DNA from: Actinopolymorpha alba DSM 45243
GTDB taxonomy: Bacteria; Actinomycetota; Actinomycetes; Propionibacteriales; Actinopolymorphaceae
Direction: 5' to 3'
Assembly: GCF_000373925.1 (NCBI RefSeq)
Contig: NZ_KB892812.1
Span: 62,179-126,178 of the forward strand
Length of the DNA: 64,000 nt
The notes beneath the pieces are model-generated. The model was not told the origin of the DNA. It saw nothing but the letters and a program-made list of their open reading frames with translations, and ran no database searches. This document shows positions 1-8,252 of the stretch, one piece after another. The position numbers were made by a program, and so were the translations under genes. Within the stretch, counting starts at the first letter, position 1. Every line of letters starts with the position of its first letter.

Positions 1-432
1 GCCGTCGAGTTCTCTGAGCGACGTGACAGTGTCGCGTACCTGAGACAACCGCTCGCCCGGTGTCACCACCGGAAGGCCCAACTCACGCAGTTCGTCCTCG
101 ATTCCGGGCCGGCCGGTGCCGATGCCCATCTCGAAGCGACCTTCGGTCAGCACCGACAGCGAGTGCGCTTCCCAGGCCATGCTCCAGGACGGGCGCAGCG
201 GAGCGGCATACACCCAGGTACCGACCCGCAGGTCGGCCAGAGTCGCCGCGACCGCCAGCGTGGGACCGGGCGCCGGCTGCCACCGGGGGACGTCGGGCAT
301 CAGGAGTGTGGAGAATCCACTGTCGGCGATACGGCGCACTTGGTCTCGCCACGCCGGCAGATCCGTTCTGAGCGGGGCAACAGCACCGAATCGAAACCTT
401 CTTGCCCCGCCGGTCGCCTCATTGTCGGTCAT
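1..432 (-). CDS. LLM-class flavin/F420-dependent oxidoreductase, partial (3' end off window)
   Basis: The reverse strand reads without a stop from an ATG at 432 to base 1, giving 144 residues of the N-terminal part. It begins MTDNEATGG, followed by FRFGAVAPLR, and contains FSTLLMPDVPRW, the LSVLTEGRFEMGIGTGRPG strand-turn and GERLSQVRDTVTSLREL. These are characteristic of luciferase-like (bacterial LLM) TIM-barrel monooxygenases, especially the F420-dependent oxidoreductase group of actinomycetes that scan 'LTEGRFE.GIG.GRP'. Family members transfer hydride using F420H2 or FMNH2; the substrate cannot be told. The catalytic C-terminal half lies outside the window. The next gene to the right is on the other strand, so this gene is transcribed away from it. 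Confidence 0.85.
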   Translation of the reverse strand, partial: MTDNEATGGARRFRFGAVAPLRTDLPAWRDQVRRIADSGFSTLLMPDVPRWQPAPGPTLAVAATLADLRVGTWVYAAPLRPSWSMAWEAHSLSVLTEGRFEMGIGTGRPGIEDELRELGLPVVTPGERLSQVRDTVTSLRELDG

Positions 433-819
433 CGTCGTCGTCCTCTCGATCCATTTCGCCCTCGCCCTGTCCAGGTTTCTAACATCACAACGAACGGGCT
501 CGGACAGATCCGACGACCACACGTCGGCAATCTTGCGGTTCCCGACCGAGCGGCTGGGCGAGTTGGTGAGAGCGCGCCGATACCGGTAGCTGATCCGGGC
601 ACCATCGCCTTCGGCTATCCGCCACGCCCTGACCGGGGCCACACGCCGGAACAGCGATTGCCCCTCCTCGGTCGGGGTCCCACATGAACCTGAGTTGCGG
701 GGTGTCATCGGCTGACGCGTGCCCGGTCATCGATCCTGTCCGGTGACTGCGGCTCTCGGAACGCCCGTCTCTTCTTCGACCGTGATCTACACTCCGAGCA
801 CTTAAGTCCAGGAGGGCTC
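433..819. other. Intergenic stretch, no gene recognised
   Basis: About 390 bases between the divergent oxidoreductase and the DUF6199 gene. Reading frames here have no recognisable protein family, no good start with a ribosome site, and no convincing tRNA or repeat. It presumably holds the promoters of both flanking genes. A GC-rich part around 560-690 has coding-like composition on the reverse strand but is interrupted and unassigned. Confidence 0.5.
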
Positions 820-1062
820 ATGCTGGTTCTGCTGCGGGTGTTCCTCGTCATCTTCATCGGAATGGCCACTTGGGCCGTCGTGGCCCCACGCTCGCAGTGG
901 CGGCTGCTCTCGAGTTGGCAGTATCGCGACCCTAAAGCCAACGAGCCGAGCGACGCCTCCTACCTGGTCGCGCGCGTCATGGGCGTGGGCGGGATCATCT
1001 TCGGCATCTTCATGTGGCACTTACTCGGGCAGATGACCGAAGCCGTCGACGTCTATCCGTAG
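820..1062 (+). CDS. Small membrane protein, DUF6199-like
   Basis: An 80-aa protein starting at ATG 820, preceded by AGGAGGG at 810-816. Residues 2-20 (LVLLRVFLVIFIGMATWAVV) and about 50-68 (ARVMGVGGIIFGIFMWHLL) are hydrophobic helices. Between them is a short polar loop with the W-Q-Y-R-D-P segment and the motif 'EPSDASYLVARVMGVG'. This two-helix layout with a conserved EPS..Y...R..G segment is what I know from DUF6199 proteins of actinomycetes. The function is unknown; the protein probably sits in the cytoplasmic membrane. It is monocistronic, with about 75 bases to the next gene on the same strand. Confidence 0.6.
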   Translation: MLVLLRVFLVIFIGMATWAVVAPRSQWRLLSSWQYRDPKANEPSDASYLVARVMGVGGIIFGIFMWHLLGQMTEAVDVYP

Positions 1063-1138
1063 GTAGCGGCACTATGGCCACGACTGCTCGCGTCCGGTTA
1101 GAAGGCTTACTCACCTCAGAATCGGGAGGGGTGCTGTC

Positions 1139-1972
1139 GTGGGTGAGGAGTCTGTGGGCCTAACGACTGCGACGACCCTTACGCGGGATCTGGCAGCGCT
1201 GGGCAGCCTGACCGGAGCTACCGTCATGGTGCACACGTCGTTATCGACTCTTGGCTGTGTCATAGGTGGCGAACAAGCAGTCCTCGAAGCCCTGCGGAAC
1301 GCGGTAGGGCCATCGGGCACACTCGTGATGCCCACCCAGTCCTGGCAGCTTTGCGACCCCGCCTACCTCAACGACCCAGCCATCCCACCCGCTCGCTGGC
1401 CGCTCATCAGACAGCACCTACCTGCCTACGATCGCCACGCCACCCCGACCAGGACCATGGGGGCCGTGGCCGAGCTGTTCCGAACCCAGCCCGGGGTCCT
1501 CCGAAGCTCCCACCCCCACCGATCATTCGGGGCTGAGGGCCCACACGCACGGACGATCATCTCCGTCCACGACCTGGACTCACCGGTCGGCGAACGATCG
1601 CCCCTGCGTTCGCTCTACGAACTCGACGCTCTGGTGCTCTTACTCGGCGTCGGCCCAGACAAGATCACCGCTCTGCACCTAGCCGAGCACCGAGGCGATT
1701 ACCCCGGCAAGCACCAGGTGCGCAACGGGGCACCGCTGATCGTTGATGGCCGTCGCCAGTGGGTTGAGTGGGACGAACTTTGGGTTGCAGACAACGACTT
1801 TCATGCCGTAACCCACGCATTCGCCGCCGCCACTGGCCTACAACGCATCCACACTGTCGGATACGCCACGGCCTACCTGCTACCCGTACGCCAGCTCGTC
1901 GATTACGCGGCCAGCTGGTTCCCGTTGCATCGCACCGCCGCGGAGTATGCAACTGACACCACGGGCTGGTGA
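1139..1972 (+). CDS. AAC(3)-family N-acetyltransferase
   Basis: A 277-aa protein of the usual length for the aminoglycoside 3-N-acetyltransferase (antibiotic_NAT) family. Visible landmarks are VMVHTSLSTLG near residue 30 (acetyl-CoA/substrate pocket), GTLVMPTQSW, SHPHRSFGAEG near residue 122, LLLGVG and the HLAEHR segment near residue 183 that carries the conserved catalytic-site His/Glu. Family members acetylate the 3-amino group of 2-deoxystreptamine aminoglycosides, or small-molecule amines in biosynthetic relatives such as FrbF. Start GTG 1139 is supported by GGAGGG at 1125-1130. No resistance cassette surrounds it, so the true substrate is open and an intrinsic housekeeping acetyltransferase is equally possible. 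Confidence 0.85.
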   Translation: MGEESVGLTTATTLTRDLAALGSLTGATVMVHTSLSTLGCVIGGEQAVLEALRNAVGPSGTLVMPTQSWQLCDPAYLNDPAIPPARWPLIRQHLPAYDRHATPTRTMGAVAELFRTQPGVLRSSHPHRSFGAEGPHARTIISVHDLDSPVGERSPLRSLYELDALVLLLGVGPDKITALHLAEHRGDYPGKHQVRNGAPLIVDGRRQWVEWDELWVADNDFHAVTHAFAAATGLQRIHTVGYATAYLLPVRQLVDYAASWFPLHRTAAEYATDTTGW

Positions 1973-2236
1973 GGTCCTAGCAGGTGGAGAGTTCGAACCC
2001 GCGTAGGCTGGGATGGCGGCTTCTGAGGGATCGCGCCCATGTCCACTCTGGCGCGGGTGATGAACTCGGACTCAGCCTTGCAGGCCTCAGCAGACTCTGG
2101 GTCCTCCCGCAGCACTTCAGCCTTGAGAGGTCGCAACGGCGATGAGTTTTGGTGTGGTGTCCAGTCTGTCTTCTCGTGCACCCGATCTCTCGACTCTCGA
2201 GGAGAGTGTCATGACCGCTACGTACAGGAGGCAAGG

Positions 2237-2896
2237 GTGAGGCTTCTTCTCACGTCCGCGGGCGTTAAGAATCCGAGCATCCGCGATGCGCTGGTCGACC
2301 TGCTGGGCAAGCCGATCGCCGACTCCAGTGCCCTCTGCATCCCTACGGCGCAGTACGCCCACCCCATGTGCGGGCCAGCCTCGGCCTGGCGCTTCATCAC
2401 CGGCCAGATGCCGCTACCCATGTGCGATCTGGGCTGGAGGTCGCTGGGCGTCCTCGAGCTGACAGCGCTGCCCAGCATCGGCGAGGAGCGGTGGGTCCCC
2501 TGGGTCCGGGAGGCTGACGTCCTGCTGGTGGCCGGCGGCGACGCGACGTACCTGTGCCACTGGATGCGGCAGTCCGGGCTGGCGGACCTCCTGCCGTCGC
2601 TGCAGGACACCGTCTGGGTGGGGTTGAGTGCCGGGAGCATGGTGCTGACCCCCCGGATCGGCGCCGACTTCGTCGAGTGGCCGTCCGCGCCGGACGACCG
2701 CACGCTGGGGGTCGTCGACTTCTCGATCTTCCCGCACCTGGATGAGGTTCCGGAGAACAGCCTGGCTGAGGCGGAGAGATGGGCGGCCGAAGTCGGGGGT
2801 CCGGCGTACGCGATCGACGACCAGACGGCCATCAAGGTGATCGACGGCACCGTCGAGGTCGTCTCCGAGGGGCACTGGAAGCTGTTCCCCGCATAG
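2237..2896 (+). CDS. Peptidase E-like serine peptidase (family S51)
   Basis: I place the start at GTG 2237 because AGGAGG lies at 2226-2231 and the encoded N-terminus (MRLLLTSAGVKNPSI) matches the first beta strand of peptidase E proteins. A longer frame reaches upstream but its extra residues look non-coding. The product is 219 aa, close to the usual length of about 230. The nucleophile elbow GLSAGSMVL contains the catalytic serine at about residue 131, and LLVAGGDATYLCHWM precedes it as in aspartyl dipeptidases. Family members cleave Asp-X dipeptides in the cytoplasm; actinomycete relatives are often of unknown specificity. It is a single gene on the plus strand. Confidence 0.85.
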   Translation: MRLLLTSAGVKNPSIRDALVDLLGKPIADSSALCIPTAQYAHPMCGPASAWRFITGQMPLPMCDLGWRSLGVLELTALPSIGEERWVPWVREADVLLVAGGDATYLCHWMRQSGLADLLPSLQDTVWVGLSAGSMVLTPRIGADFVEWPSAPDDRTLGVVDFSIFPHLDEVPENSLAEAERWAAEVGGPAYAIDDQTAIKVIDGTVEVVSEGHWKLFPA

Positions 2897-3100
2897 CCGC
2901 GGCCGACAGCGATTGGCGTGGCGAAGCGCCCGCTCATGCCGCATTCCGCGCGGTTCGTGAGGTGCGGTCGCTCACGCTGCGAGCGCGCCCGCGAGCCCGT
3001 TCGCGTGACAGGTGGCGCAACGTAGTCGCGATGCGGGCGGGAGCAGCTCCAAAGAGCGATTGCGCCGCGCCGGGTACTGTGTCGGGCGGGAGGCTTGCTT

Positions 3101-4003
3101 GTGACTGTGCGGGGTTCGGTTTCGCTGGACGAGCACGTTGCTCGGCGTCTTCTAGTTTCGATCTGCCGCCTAGTTGGGTTGGACGCCGAGAAGGCGCAGC
3201 TGCTTGGTCCCGTTGCGGACAATGCCGTCTTCCGTGTGTCCAGTGGCGTGGTGGTTCGACTCGCGTCAGCGGGGGCAGTGGATCGGTTGGCTCGAGAAAT
3301 TGCCGTTGCTCGTTGGCTGGCTGCCAACGACGTGCTGGCGGTGCGTCCCGTGGAATGGATCGAGCAGCCTTTGGCCGCCGAGGCTGTGGTAGCGACGTTC
3401 TGGCACGAGATCCGAGATGGCGTGATGGCCTCGCCCGTCGAGCTGGGCCAGGCCCTCCGTCGTCTGCATGCCTTGGACTCGCCAACTGATGTCAGATTGA
3501 GCTTGCTGGATCCGTTCGTGGGGATGGAGGATCATCTCGCAAAAATAGGCGACCTTCCTGACGAAGACGTACTGTTCCTGCGGCGGCATATCGCAGCTTT
3601 GCGGGCGGAGTTCGCGCAGTTGGAGTTCGTTCTACCGCGCGGCGTTGTGCACGGAGATGCCCACCGCAAGAACGCATTGCGTACTCCTAACGGACGGGTC
3701 GCACTCCTGGACCTGGAGCGGTTTGGCATCGGCCCTCGCGAGTGGGACCTGATCGTGTCGGCGGTCTACCGACGGCTGGGCTGGTATAGCGAATCCGAGT
3801 ACGCCGGCTTCGTCACGGCCTACGGGTTCGATATCCGAGACTGGGCGGGTTTCGACACGCTGGCAGCTGTCCGCGAACTGCGGATGACGCTGTGGCTGGC
3901 CGGACGCACCGGCCGGGAGCCGCGCCTGATCCCCGAGGCCAGACGCCGCGTGGCGTCACTGCGTGACCCCCGAGCTCCGCGCTCGTGGACGCCGGGAACA
4001 TAG
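3101..4003 (+). CDS. APH-like phosphotransferase (kinase)
   Basis: An about 300-aa protein of the aminoglycoside phosphotransferase/choline kinase fold. GTG 3101 is preferred over TTG 3095 because GGGAGG at 3088-3093 sits at normal spacing from it. The N-lobe shows NAVFRVSSGVVVRLA with a VVVRLA strand where the ATP-binding lysine is usually found (here arginine). The catalytic loop reads VVHGDAHRKN (HxDxxxxN) near residue 185 and the metal-binding segment reads ALLDLERFG (D-L-E for the usual D-F-E) near 207. These are consistent with a working small-molecule kinase. The remains of a TPR regulator lie convergent just downstream; such regulator-kinase pairs are common in Streptomyces. The substrate is unknown. 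Confidence 0.8.
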   Translation: MTVRGSVSLDEHVARRLLVSICRLVGLDAEKAQLLGPVADNAVFRVSSGVVVRLASAGAVDRLAREIAVARWLAANDVLAVRPVEWIEQPLAAEAVVATFWHEIRDGVMASPVELGQALRRLHALDSPTDVRLSLLDPFVGMEDHLAKIGDLPDEDVLFLRRHIAALRAEFAQLEFVLPRGVVHGDAHRKNALRTPNGRVALLDLERFGIGPREWDLIVSAVYRRLGWYSESEYAGFVTAYGFDIRDWAGFDTLAAVRELRMTLWLAGRTGREPRLIPEARRRVASLRDPRAPRSWTPGT

Positions 4004-4016
4004 CCGGCCATGCCCG

Positions 4017-4501
4017 TCACGACACGGCTGCGTCCAGCACCGCGCTGGCCTTCTCCCGGAATTCCAGGACCGCACTCACGTTCTCGAAGGAGTCCAGCTG
4101 CCGATTGAAGGTCTTCAGGTACGTGCGGACTTGAGCCGGTCAGCGACCTGCACCGCTTCGGCTGCGACCGTGCAGGCTTGTTCCACGTCCTTGCGCACCA
4201 GGTAGGCGGTGGCGAGTGAGAGCCGGCAGAACGTTCGGCTGCGCGGGTAGGCATCGCCGGAGTGGGTGAGCGCGATCCGGGTGTGGTGCTCGGCGTCAGC
4301 TACCTGCCGCAGAGCAGTGAAGCAGTGTCCGAACTCATCGTGGAGTTCAGCAGCATCGAAGTAGCCGATCCAGTCAGGGTCATCAGCTTCATCCCGACGC
4401 GAGAACGCGTTCTCGGCTTCGCGCATCGCACGTAGGCAGGCACGTTTATCACCCATGCTCGCCAGCGCACGCGCCTCCATCGCGCAGTACATTGCGTGCA
4501 C
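4017..4501 (-). pseudogene. Broken TPR-domain transcriptional regulator (SCO4441-like), C-terminal relic
   Basis: Reverse-strand reading from 4501 gives MEARALASMGDKRACLRAM, then FDAAELHDEFGHCF and FCRLSLATAYL. This is the TPR-rich C-terminal half of the helix-turn-helix/TPR regulators seen in actinomycetes. The frame stops at 4115, but the next frame continues seamlessly with TYLKTFNRQLDSFENVSAV and ends at 4017, so there is a frameshift near 4117-4126. The N-terminal HTH domain is absent upstream of 4501. The gene is therefore both truncated and frameshifted. A complete relative of the family is present at 58597-60033. Confidence 0.7.
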
Positions 4502-4982
4502 GGTCGGCGTCGCACATCCAACCGCGCCCAGTTTGGCGGTTCTTTGTCTCGACGGATGTCCGCCGAAAACGTCATCGTTGAATTACTGTAAGGGCGCGGG
4601 ATGAGTCTTCCGGAAGGCGCGTAGGCCGAACTGCAACGTGAGGCTCGATCAACGGAGCGCCCGGCGATGCTCAAGGCAAGACGGCTGGCCTCACTGCCAC
4701 GGCTCACGGCACTGCAGTGACACGTGCCGAAAAGGTGCCCGGTGCCCACGTCGAGAGCCCGTTCGACAGTGATCGCAGCACCGGCGCAGCCGTTGACGCG
4801 GCGAGTTACGCCAGGCTAAGCGACCTCGTGTCACAGGTTCGGTCCATCGGCTGACGAGCTGCGGCCCAAACCCCAGATGTTGTCGCCCGGGGTCCATCGG
4901 TAGAGGCGGGCCACCCCGCGCGAGTCGAAGCAATGATGCATATAGCTGTCTTGGCCTTAGCGGAGAACACCGCCTGGCTCGG
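4502..4982. other. Non-coding/degraded stretch
   Basis: About 480 bases upstream of the regulator relic without an intact gene. Apart from the short reverse-strand fragment described separately at 4831-4941, I see no family match, tRNA or repeat. Several interrupted frames with coding-like composition suggest decayed genes. Confidence 0.5.
4831..4941 (-). pseudogene. Short fragment resembling a small stress/cyclase-like protein
   Basis: A 36-codon reverse-strand frame reads MHHCFDSRGVARLYRWTPG and then NIWGLGRSSSADGPNL before a stop. The segment 'DSRGV.R.Y.....D..W.L.R' is reminiscent of a conserved piece of DUF1579/SnoaL-like proteins common in actinomycetes. Nothing of the rest of such a protein is found on either side, so if the resemblance is real this is only a relic. 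Confidence 0.3.
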
Positions 4983-5480
4983 TCATGCCGCCGGCACACG
5001 GGTCCTGTGGTCCCTGGTGAGGCCGTGGAGCGAGCACGGCTGCCTGGGTTCCCCGGGACACAGGACCCACAGGTCCGACGCCGTCGCCTGGTAGAGCCGG
5101 TACGGGGCCGGCGCGGTCACCTCATCTGGTGCGAAAGGTGTGACACCTCCACCGTCGGGCCGGGGATAGGCCTCCAGCGCGCGGTCGACGTCGCTGCCCG
5201 ATAGCTCGCGTGCCTCCCCGATCGCGTACACCGCGGTGCCGTGGTACGGCGCGACGGTGGAGTCGAAGATGATGACGATGCTCACCTGCGGGCGCTCGGC
5301 GATGTGGCGGGAGTGTTGGGCGTCGGTGGCGGAGAGCCAGTAGAACTCCCGGTCGCCTGCCGGGGCGAAGTAGACCGGGGAGGTCCACGGGCGGCCATCC
5401 GAGTCGGCCGTGCCCAGGATCAGGTAGAGATTGGCGTCGATGATGGCCCGCGCGTGGGCCGCGAGGTCGTCGTGTGTCAT
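4983..5480 (-). CDS. Pyridoxamine 5'-phosphate oxidase family protein
   Basis: A 165-aa protein of the split-barrel flavin-binding fold. It starts MTHDDLAAHARAIIDANLYLI and shows LILGTADSDGRPWTSPVYFA, the canonical first two strands of PPOX-family proteins. EFYWLSATDAQHSRHIAERP and VSIVIIFDST carry the residues that usually contact FMN or F420. The C-terminal YRLYQATASDLWVL strand is typical of general-stress or F420-type members rather than the biosynthetic PdxH. Such proteins reduce or sequester small oxidised molecules; no substrate can be assigned. It lies upstream of nothing co-directional within 400 bases and downstream of the DHFR-like gene on the same strand, separated by about 60 bases, so the two may form a short operon. 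Confidence 0.8.
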   Translation of the reverse strand: MTHDDLAAHARAIIDANLYLILGTADSDGRPWTSPVYFAPAGDREFYWLSATDAQHSRHIAERPQVSIVIIFDSTVAPYHGTAVYAIGEARELSGSDVDRALEAYPRPDGGGVTPFAPDEVTAPAPYRLYQATASDLWVLCPGEPRQPCSLHGLTRDHRTRVPAA

Positions 5481-5538
5481 GGCAGGAAAATCCTTCGTTA
5501 CTTGACGATCCGATACCTACCGACACCCCCATCGGGGT

Positions 5539-6150
5539 CTAGCGGCGTACCTTGAACCTCAGGTGCAGTACGCGGTTGCCGTGGATGACCACGTGGGGGT
5601 CCTCGAGCAGGTGCTGCCCATCGATGCTGCCGAAGTAGCGTTTGCCCGACCCGAACACCACCGGCACCACGTCCATCGCCACCTCGTCCACGAGGCCGGC
5701 CGCGAGGATCTGGCTGCCCACTTCGCCGGCGTTCACAGCGACGGTTCGCTCCCTGGCGAGCTTCTGGGCCCTGTCGATCGCAGCTGTCACGCTATCGACG
5801 AAATGGTATGACGCCTCGGGGTGCCAGCCCTCGGGCTTGGGGCGGTGGGACACCACGACCACGTGCTCGCCGGCGGGCGGGTGACCCTCCCAGCCGTTCA
5901 CCAGGTCGAACAGGTTGCGGCCCATCACGGTCGCGCCGATCGCCTCCCACATCGGCCGGACGTACTCTGCCGACGCTTTTGAGACCTTGAAGGCGCTTCC
6001 AGTTCCGGAATGGTCGTACTGCTGGTCGCCGCCTTCGGTGATCGGGGTGTCCCCGCTGAAGTACCACTCGTGGAGTGGCCCGATGTCGTCGTTCTCGTCG
6101 GCGATGAAGCCGTCCACCGACACCACGTTGTGCATGATTACCGTGCCCAC
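5539..6150 (-). CDS. Dihydrofolate reductase-like (RibD C-terminal) family protein
   Basis: A 203-aa protein with the DHFR/RibD_C fold. The first strand MHNVVSVDGFIADENDDIG, IGATVMGRNLFDLVNGW and VVVVSHRPKPEGW are diagnostic. The pair AVNAGEVGSQILAAGLVDE and VVPVVFGSGKRYF marks the nucleotide-binding half. Start GTG 6150 has GAGGAG upstream at normal spacing. These proteins are NADPH-dependent reductases of unknown substrate in most actinomycetes and are not the essential folate enzyme, which is about 160-170 aa and lacks this C-terminus. It precedes the PPOX-like gene on the same strand and may be co-transcribed with it. Confidence 0.85.
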   Translation of the reverse strand: MGTVIMHNVVSVDGFIADENDDIGPLHEWYFSGDTPITEGGDQQYDHSGTGSAFKVSKASAEYVRPMWEAIGATVMGRNLFDLVNGWEGHPPAGEHVVVVSHRPKPEGWHPEASYHFVDSVTAAIDRAQKLARERTVAVNAGEVGSQILAAGLVDEVAMDVVPVVFGSGKRYFGSIDGQHLLEDPHVVIHGNRVLHLRFKVRR

Positions 6151-6223
6151 AGGTTCTCCTCGGGTCTCCTTGCGAATCCGCCCCGATCTTGGCCGTCCCC
6201 GGGGAGTCTGGGCTTGTAAAAAA

Positions 6224-7066
6224 TCAATCGGCGGGCATCGGACCGCTGTCCGGCGGAAACCCCTGCTCGGCGGGGAATCGGCGCCGCAGGGCCAGGTATT
6301 CCGTCGGGGTGTGACCCGTGAAGTCCTTGAACTCCCTGATGAGGTGGGCCTGGTCGAAGTAGCCCGCCGTTTGAGCGAGCTCCGACCAGTCGACCGGACG
6401 CAGGGCGTCCACGGACAGGATCAGCCGCGCAAAGCGGTAGATCCGCGCCACCCGCTTCGGGGTGACCCCGACATGAGACTTGAACTGCGTGGCCAGATGG
6501 TTACCACTGACCCCGGCGGCATCGGTCAGCGCACCGACCGGGACCGCGCCCCAGGAGGCCTCCAGGCGCCCGGCCGTGTGCTGGACCAGGTCGAGACCGC
6601 GCGACGGCACCTCGGCAAGTCGCGATCGCAGCTCCTCCTCCAGCACCCGCAGTGTCTCGGTGGCCGATGCGATGTCGCCGACCTGGTTGCGAATCCGGTC
6701 CAAAGACCGTTGCCAGACGGCGTCGACCGGCACCCATCGGTCCCGCAGCTCGGTCGCCGGCATGTCGACGAACGGCGAAATCCCCCAAGGCTTGAAGTGC
6801 ACCCCGACCAGCCGCACCCGGGTGGGGTACTCGTAGAGGAAACGCCTGGTCCACACACCCATGAACCACCCATCGGTGAACACTGCCGGCGGCACCGAAG
6901 GGTCGGAATCCCACAGGCGGGCGGGTCCGCCCAGGTTGATGAAAAGGTGTGCCGACGGCATCGGCGGGACGTTCATCCGTCGGTGGCGCGGCACCCCGGT
7001 CAGGCAGTAGACGTCGTCAATGAACCGGTCGAGCGGCGGGGCGGGCACCCGGCCGACGTATTCCAT
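6224..7066 (-). CDS. AraC-family transcriptional regulator
   Basis: A 280-aa protein. The N-terminal part (MEYVGRVPAPPLDRFIDDVY, then VFTDGWFMGVWT and RLVGVHFKPWGISPFV) is the DUF6597 sensor-like domain. The C-terminal 100 residues form an AraC double HTH: GALTDAAGVSGNHLATQFK as helix-turn-helix one and WSELAQTAGYFDQAHLIREF followed by FTGHTPTEYL as HTH two. Such proteins usually activate or repress neighbouring genes in response to a small molecule. The DHFR-like and PPOX-like genes just downstream on the same strand are plausible targets or operon partners; the gap to the DHFR-like gene is about 70 bases. Confidence 0.9.
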   Translation of the reverse strand: MEYVGRVPAPPLDRFIDDVYCLTGVPRHRRMNVPPMPSAHLFINLGGPARLWDSDPSVPPAVFTDGWFMGVWTRRFLYEYPTRVRLVGVHFKPWGISPFVDMPATELRDRWVPVDAVWQRSLDRIRNQVGDIASATETLRVLEEELRSRLAEVPSRGLDLVQHTAGRLEASWGAVPVGALTDAAGVSGNHLATQFKSHVGVTPKRVARIYRFARLILSVDALRPVDWSELAQTAGYFDQAHLIREFKDFTGHTPTEYLALRRRFPAEQGFPPDSGPMPAD

Positions 7067-7304
7067 GGACTCAGTGTGGCCGACGAGGGGTCAGTTCGCG
7101 AGGGAGGTCGCCGGCCCTGCCATCGACCGTCTCCATCTCCGGACGTGGGGCTCGTACGCACAGCCTTGGCCAGTGACCAAGGGCCCCCTCTCGGTCACGG
7201 GCTCGAATCCCATGCCCTCGCGTATGCCTTAAGCGGTTCCAGCGCATCGACGAAGCGAAACGTCCGCGTCCGCGTCTAGCTTCGTGCGACCAGCGGATAG
7301 CAAT

Positions 7305-8252
7305 TCATGACGCCTTGAAGACCGTGTCCAGGTGCCACTCCAGGAAGTCGCGGTTGGGGCGGCTTGCTCGCCCGTCTGGCACGGTGATCGGTGCGCCGAT
7401 CCTTGCGTAGAACTCCTCGCCGTTGCCGAACTCTTCGCGGAGACGCGGGCTCACCAAGAGTCGATGCTTCAGGTCAACGCCGAGGTAGCCGCGGTCATAC
7501 AGGGTATGAACGTCGGAACGTAACAGGAGACCGTTGTCGACCCGGTGCTCGCCACCCGCTGAGAGTGGACGGATGTGGGCAGCCTGCAGGACTGGTCGTA
7601 TCCGGTCGCCGGTGACGGCACAACGCCTGTTGTAGGTGTCCAGGATGACAGCTTGAAAGGCCTGCTGACCCAGGCGCTGCGGTGCCAGTCGGGGATCACC
7701 ATAGACGGCTCCAGGTCGGTGCCAGGGATTGCTGAGGTCAATCTCGACGCCTGTGCCGAGCATAAGGTTCATCAGATCGCGAAAGTAGCCACGAGCATGG
7801 TGAACGGCAAGGTCGTAGCCCTTGCCCTGGACGATGTTGGGCGCGAAGTCAGGCGGCGGGGCGAATGCATCTGTGTGCGGGAAGAAGATGACATCACGCA
7901 GGAGGATGCAGCCGATGAACGGATCTTCGCGGTCAGGTATGGGCGTTCGGCGGTATCGGCCGACGCGAACGCGCATCTGGGCCAGACTTGCCACACCGTT
8001 CGCTTCTCCGTAGAACTCCCACGCCTCTGAGAGACGCAGCGCCGCGAAGCCACTGTAGAAGCCGCCACCCACGACCCGGTTGTGCGGATGGTGAGTCTTG
8101 AAGAAGAAGGGCTCGCCAGGAGTGAGGGCGCGGAACGGGCGAGGACCACTGGGACGCCAAAAGTTGACCTCAGTGAGTTCAGGTCGGGCGGCAAGAAACC
8201 CGTACCAATTGCCGTCGGTTACCCCCATGTAGGCCTTCACGTACCTGATCAT
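7305..8252 (-). CDS. HNH endonuclease, putative modification-dependent restriction enzyme
   Basis: A 315-aa protein. The C-terminal third has an HNH_2 nuclease: YNRRCAVTGDRIRPVLQAAH, then the GGEHRVDNGLLLRSDVHTLY block with H, N and H catalytic/metal positions. The N-terminal half (GNWYGFLAARPELTEVNFW, GEPFFFKTHHPHNRVVGGG, then FAALRLSEAWEFYGEAN) looks like an EVE/PUA-type base-reading domain. Such PUA-HNH combinations belong to COG3440-type predicted restriction endonucleases that cut modified DNA. It is a solitary gene with no methyltransferase beside it, which also fits a type IV role. The assignment of the N-terminal fold is inference from motif texture. Confidence 0.75.
   Translation of the reverse strand: MIRYVKAYMGVTDGNWYGFLAARPELTEVNFWRPSGPRPFRALTPGEPFFFKTHHPHNRVVGGGFYSGFAALRLSEAWEFYGEANGVASLAQMRVRVGRYRRTPIPDREDPFIGCILLRDVIFFPHTDAFAPPPDFAPNIVQGKGYDLAVHHARGYFRDLMNLMLGTGVEIDLSNPWHRPGAVYGDPRLAPQRLGQQAFQAVILDTYNRRCAVTGDRIRPVLQAAHIRPLSAGGEHRVDNGLLLRSDVHTLYDRGYLGVDLKHRLLVSPRLREEFGNGEEFYARIGAPITVPDGRASRPNRDFLEWHLDTVFKAS

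Noticed and set aside
2218..3327. 369-codon reverse-strand frame across peptidase E
   Set aside because: Ser/Arg-rich shadow of peptidase E and the kinase start; no family features.
7150..7225. tRNA-like piece (CCTTGG-loop-CCAAGG stem and a GGGCTCGAATCCC T-arm-like sequence)
   Set aside because: The anticodon loop lacks T33 and no matching acceptor or D arm could be folded around it; the T-arm stem has a mismatch. Probably coincidental.
5915..7279. 454-codon plus-strand frame covering the DHFR-like/AraC region
   Set aside because: Antisense to AraC and DHFR-like genes whose domains are clear.
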